This document shows, piece after piece, positions 62,303-64,000 of a stretch of 64,000 bases of DNA (positions within the stretch are counted from its first letter, which is position 1; each line of letters opens with the position of its first letter). The translations under genes and the position numbers were made by a program. The DNA is from Empedobacter stercoris (lineage in GTDB: Bacteria > Bacteroidota > Bacteroidia > Flavobacteriales > Weeksellaceae), in contig NZ_JACXZC010000002.1 in NCBI RefSeq assembly GCF_020281205.1, positions 1 through 64,000 on the forward strand. The letters run 5' to 3'. The notes beneath the pieces were generated by a model, which searched no databases, was not told the origin of the DNA, and saw only the letters and a program-made list of their open reading frames with translations.

Positions 62303-63085
62303 ATGAAACTTCTAACCATAATCATATCAACACTCAACAAAGGAATACTAGGTTTAGAAAAAACTGTTTCATTTCAACATCCAGATATCTGTTATCTTAT
62401 TGTTCATCAAAATCATGATGACATTGAAATCCCTAATCAGTTATTAAGAGATGATATAACAATCATAACTACACAAACAAAAGGTTTGTCAAATAGTAGA
62501 AACATAGGTATTTCAAATTGTACTACAAAATATGGGCTTATAGCTGATGATGATGTAACATATATTGAATCAGGATTACTTGAAATTCTTACTATTATTG
62601 AAAACGATAAATTCGATGTTGCTACATTTAAAATAAAAACTTTACATGGTGAACCTGAGTATAAAAACTATCCTTTTGAGAGTCTTTTAATAAAAGAAGA
62701 TTCAAAACATTGGGTATCTTCTATAGAGATTTTACTAAATATTGAATCTATAAAAAGTAAAGACATTACATTCGATAATCGATTTGGATTAGGTACTTTC
62801 TTGAGGAAAGGAGAAGAGCAGATTTTATTATTTGATGCAATGAAATGCAATATGATAATAAAGTATTTTCCTATATATATTGTGAATCATCCTTATGAAA
62901 GTTCTGGTAAGAAAAAAAGTAAAGAAATGTTTAACTACTTTTATAGAGGAGCTTTTGATCAAAGAGTGAGAAAAACTTGTAGTTTATCAGATTTAACATC
63001 CAATAATTTAAATATTATTCGAAAAACTAAAAGTATACTTAGTTATTACCTTGGAGTTTTTTATAGTTATTGTAGAACAAAATAA
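62303..63085 (+). CDS. glycosyltransferase family 2 (GT-A fold)
   Basis: 260 residues. The N-terminus (LLTIIISTLNKGILGLEKTV) and TKGLSNSRNIGISNCTTKYG followed by LIADDDVTYIE show the GT2 fold, with the DDD as metal-binding motif (about residues 77-80). It lacks membrane helices. It is the last intact gene of the operon, 10 bases after its neighbour. Its 3' end runs into a fragment of a different glycosyltransferase, so the gene or its tail may have been joined there by recombination. Confidence 0.87.
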   Translation: MKLLTIIISTLNKGILGLEKTVSFQHPDICYLIVHQNHDDIEIPNQLLRDDITIITTQTKGLSNSRNIGISNCTTKYGLIADDDVTYIESGLLEILTIIENDKFDVATFKIKTLHGEPEYKNYPFESLLIKEDSKHWVSSIEILLNIESIKSKDITFDNRFGLGTFLRKGEEQILLFDAMKCNMIIKYFPIYIVNHPYESSGKKKSKEMFNYFYRGAFDQRVRKTCSLSDLTSNNLNIIRKTKSILSYYLGVFYSYCRTK

Positions 63086-63347
63086 CAATCCGACTTATCA
63101 ACCCAATGATTTTAACTCTGTAGTGGAAGCCTTGCGACAAGCTCTTGTAAATAAAGAAGGTGCCAAGTTAGATGAAGATTATGCCTTAACCTTTTGCAAC
63201 CCCAAACAAATTGCACAACAGCATTTAGATTTATACACGAGTATTTTAAAGCTAAGCTATAACCTAAGTAAGTGCCTTTATCTATACTCTATCTTCCTTT
63301 TTAGGTCGAACAAACCATGGTATAGAAGGGGTATAAAAGCGATATAA
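63069..63347 (+). pseudogene. C-terminal fragment of a GT4 glycosyltransferase
   Basis: In the frame +1 relative to the preceding gene, NDFNSVVEALRQALVNKEGA and DEDYALTFCNPKQIAQQHLD then LYTSILK look like the end of a GT4 enzyme (the usual helix with acidic residues and the IA-x-x-H-x-x-LY ending). The first about 300 residues are missing. The reading then continues without family resemblance to a stop at 63345. It is probably the relic of a glycosyltransferase replaced by the GT2 gene. Confidence 0.6.
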
Positions 63348-63372
63348 AGGTAGTATAAAGGCGTTATAGAAA
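63319..63372 (+). repeat. short tandem repeat of about 11 bp (GGTATAAAGGC type), five units
   Basis: GGTATAGAAGG, GGTATAAAAGC, GATATAAAGGTA, GTATAAAGGC and GTTATAGAAAG follow each other directly. It lies between the polysaccharide operon and the next gene. Bases 63373-63461 hold only A/T-rich sequence with no certain promoter. Confidence 0.7.
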
Positions 63373-63461
63373 GAATATTCAAATCGAATAAATTTTGAAG
63401 TATTGTAAAATAATAGTATATTTAAACTATTGACATTCAGTAATGTAAATATAATACTATT

Positions 63462-64000
63462 ATGGCAAAGTTAGACAGTTTATTTGGTATCCGAGGAAAA
63501 GTAGGAGATTTGATCTTTTTTGAACGTAATGGCCAATCATTTGTCAAAAAAAATACAGGAGGGTTTGTAAATGGAAAATCCCATGAACACCCAAATACCA
63601 AAGCCGCACAACAACGTTTCAAAGAAGTCGCCACATTCGTAGGGCGTTTTAAAAAAGCAATTAATCCTTTGATATGGCGTCAAAAAGATGGAACCTTTCA
63701 CAATCAATTGGTATCATTCTTTTCTAAGGTTAGAAAACAATCGGATCAAGAAAATTTATATTTAGCATTGAAACAAGCTTATGAGGAACGGAGGCTTCAA
63801 CAACTAAAATTAAATAAAAACTCGAAATTATATCCGTTGGATTGTTCTTATTCGTTGGAGAAGAACAGCTTGGTGATAAGCATGAATCTACTTCGATCTT
63901 GTGCTCAAAAACACCCTAATTCGTGCTTAGAGATTTCATTTGCATGGATGCAGTGTGACGAAAGTTTAGAATTAGACCTCGTCAATCTACAGTGTTTCTA
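63462..64000 (+). CDS. protein of unknown function (DUF6266-like), 3' end outside the window
   Basis: An open frame from ATG 63462 to the window edge, at least 179 residues. It begins MAKLDSLFGIRGKVGDLIFF with ERNGQSFVKKNTGG, then HPNTKAAQQRFKEVATFVGR. This N-terminal layout (repeated Gly, an Arg-Asn-Gly turn, then an NTxAQ-type stretch) recalls a Bacteroidota family of about 200-250 residues annotated as DUF6266, from memory. No signal peptide or membrane helix. Function unknown. It is not an obvious glycan gene, so it probably marks the right border of the operon. Confidence 0.75.
   Translation, partial: MAKLDSLFGIRGKVGDLIFFERNGQSFVKKNTGGFVNGKSHEHPNTKAAQQRFKEVATFVGRFKKAINPLIWRQKDGTFHNQLVSFFSKVRKQSDQENLYLALKQAYEERRLQQLKLNKNSKLYPLDCSYSLEKNSLVISMNLLRSCAQKHPNSCLEISFAWMQCDESLELDLVNLQCF

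Noticed and set aside
63431-63458. TTGACA with TATAAT-like bases before the last gene as a promoter
   Set aside because: The spacing is only about 14 bases and Bacteroidota do not use the -35/-10 consensus of Proteobacteria; no TAnnTTTG is present.

Overview
The window is chromosomal DNA from a low-GC member of the Bacteroidota, most likely Flavobacteriales and perhaps Weeksellaceae (Empedobacter-like). The genus is an inference; the order is better supported. Evidence: Bacteroidota-type promoters (TTG, about 19 bases, TAnnTTTG), no evident Shine-Dalgarno sites, a type IX secretion (T9SS) plug protein and a decayed T9SS cargo gene, GLPGLI-family proteins, a fused alpha/beta E1 dehydrogenase, and a DUF3467 gene overlapping rpoC.

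Layout. 0-17 kb: mostly single genes for metabolism and envelope (M16 peptidase, fused 2-oxo acid dehydrogenase E1, T9SS plug, an unrecognised lipoprotein/exported-protein pair, DUF1003 membrane protein, PruA, cation efflux, OmpW-like porin, acyl-CoA dehydrogenase). 16-31 kb: the translation/transcription core, rpsU - xer recombinase - hpf - tRNA-Thr - tRNA-Tyr - tRNA-Gly - tuf - tRNA-Trp - secE - nusG - rplK - rplA - rplJ - rplL - rpoB - rpoC - DUF3467. It has clear promoters, intrinsic terminators and two intercistronic hairpins flanking rpoB. 31-32.6 kb: the E2 acyltransferase that probably partners the E1 encoded 26 kb upstream. 32.6-35.4 kb: a gene graveyard (AraC/TPR regulator, truncated paralogue, T9SS cargo, DUF3575 protein). 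35.4-50.2 kb: envelope and housekeeping genes (HtrA protease, DapF, MltG, an outer-membrane beta-barrel protein, three GLPGLI proteins with PncA among them, glycosyltransferase, lipid A-type acyltransferase, RluA, a broken four-helix-bundle gene, PanB).

50.2-51.9 kb: about 1.75 kb without convincing genes, densely packed with several families of direct and inverted repeats. 51.9-63.1 kb: one tightly packed surface-polysaccharide operon: ugd, rfbB, Wzm/Wzt-type ABC exporter, an HTTM-DCC1 fusion protein, an ATP-grasp ligase, a NeuD-type acyltransferase, rffA/wecE and two glycosyltransferases. RfbB and RffA should give dTDP-4-amino-4,6-dideoxygalactose. The coupled ATP-grasp and acyltransferase genes suggest that its amino group (or a related group) is further decorated, and the Wzm/Wzt pair would export the glycan. 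The locus ends in a glycosyltransferase tail fragment, a short tandem repeat and a partial gene of unknown function that runs off the window.

The best candidates for something undescribed are the ATP-grasp/acyltransferase/aminotransferase cassette with its HTTM-DCC1 neighbour, the repeat array at 50.2-51.8 kb, and the unrecognised gene pair at 6.8-10.4 kb. No CRISPR array, insertion sequence or prophage was seen.
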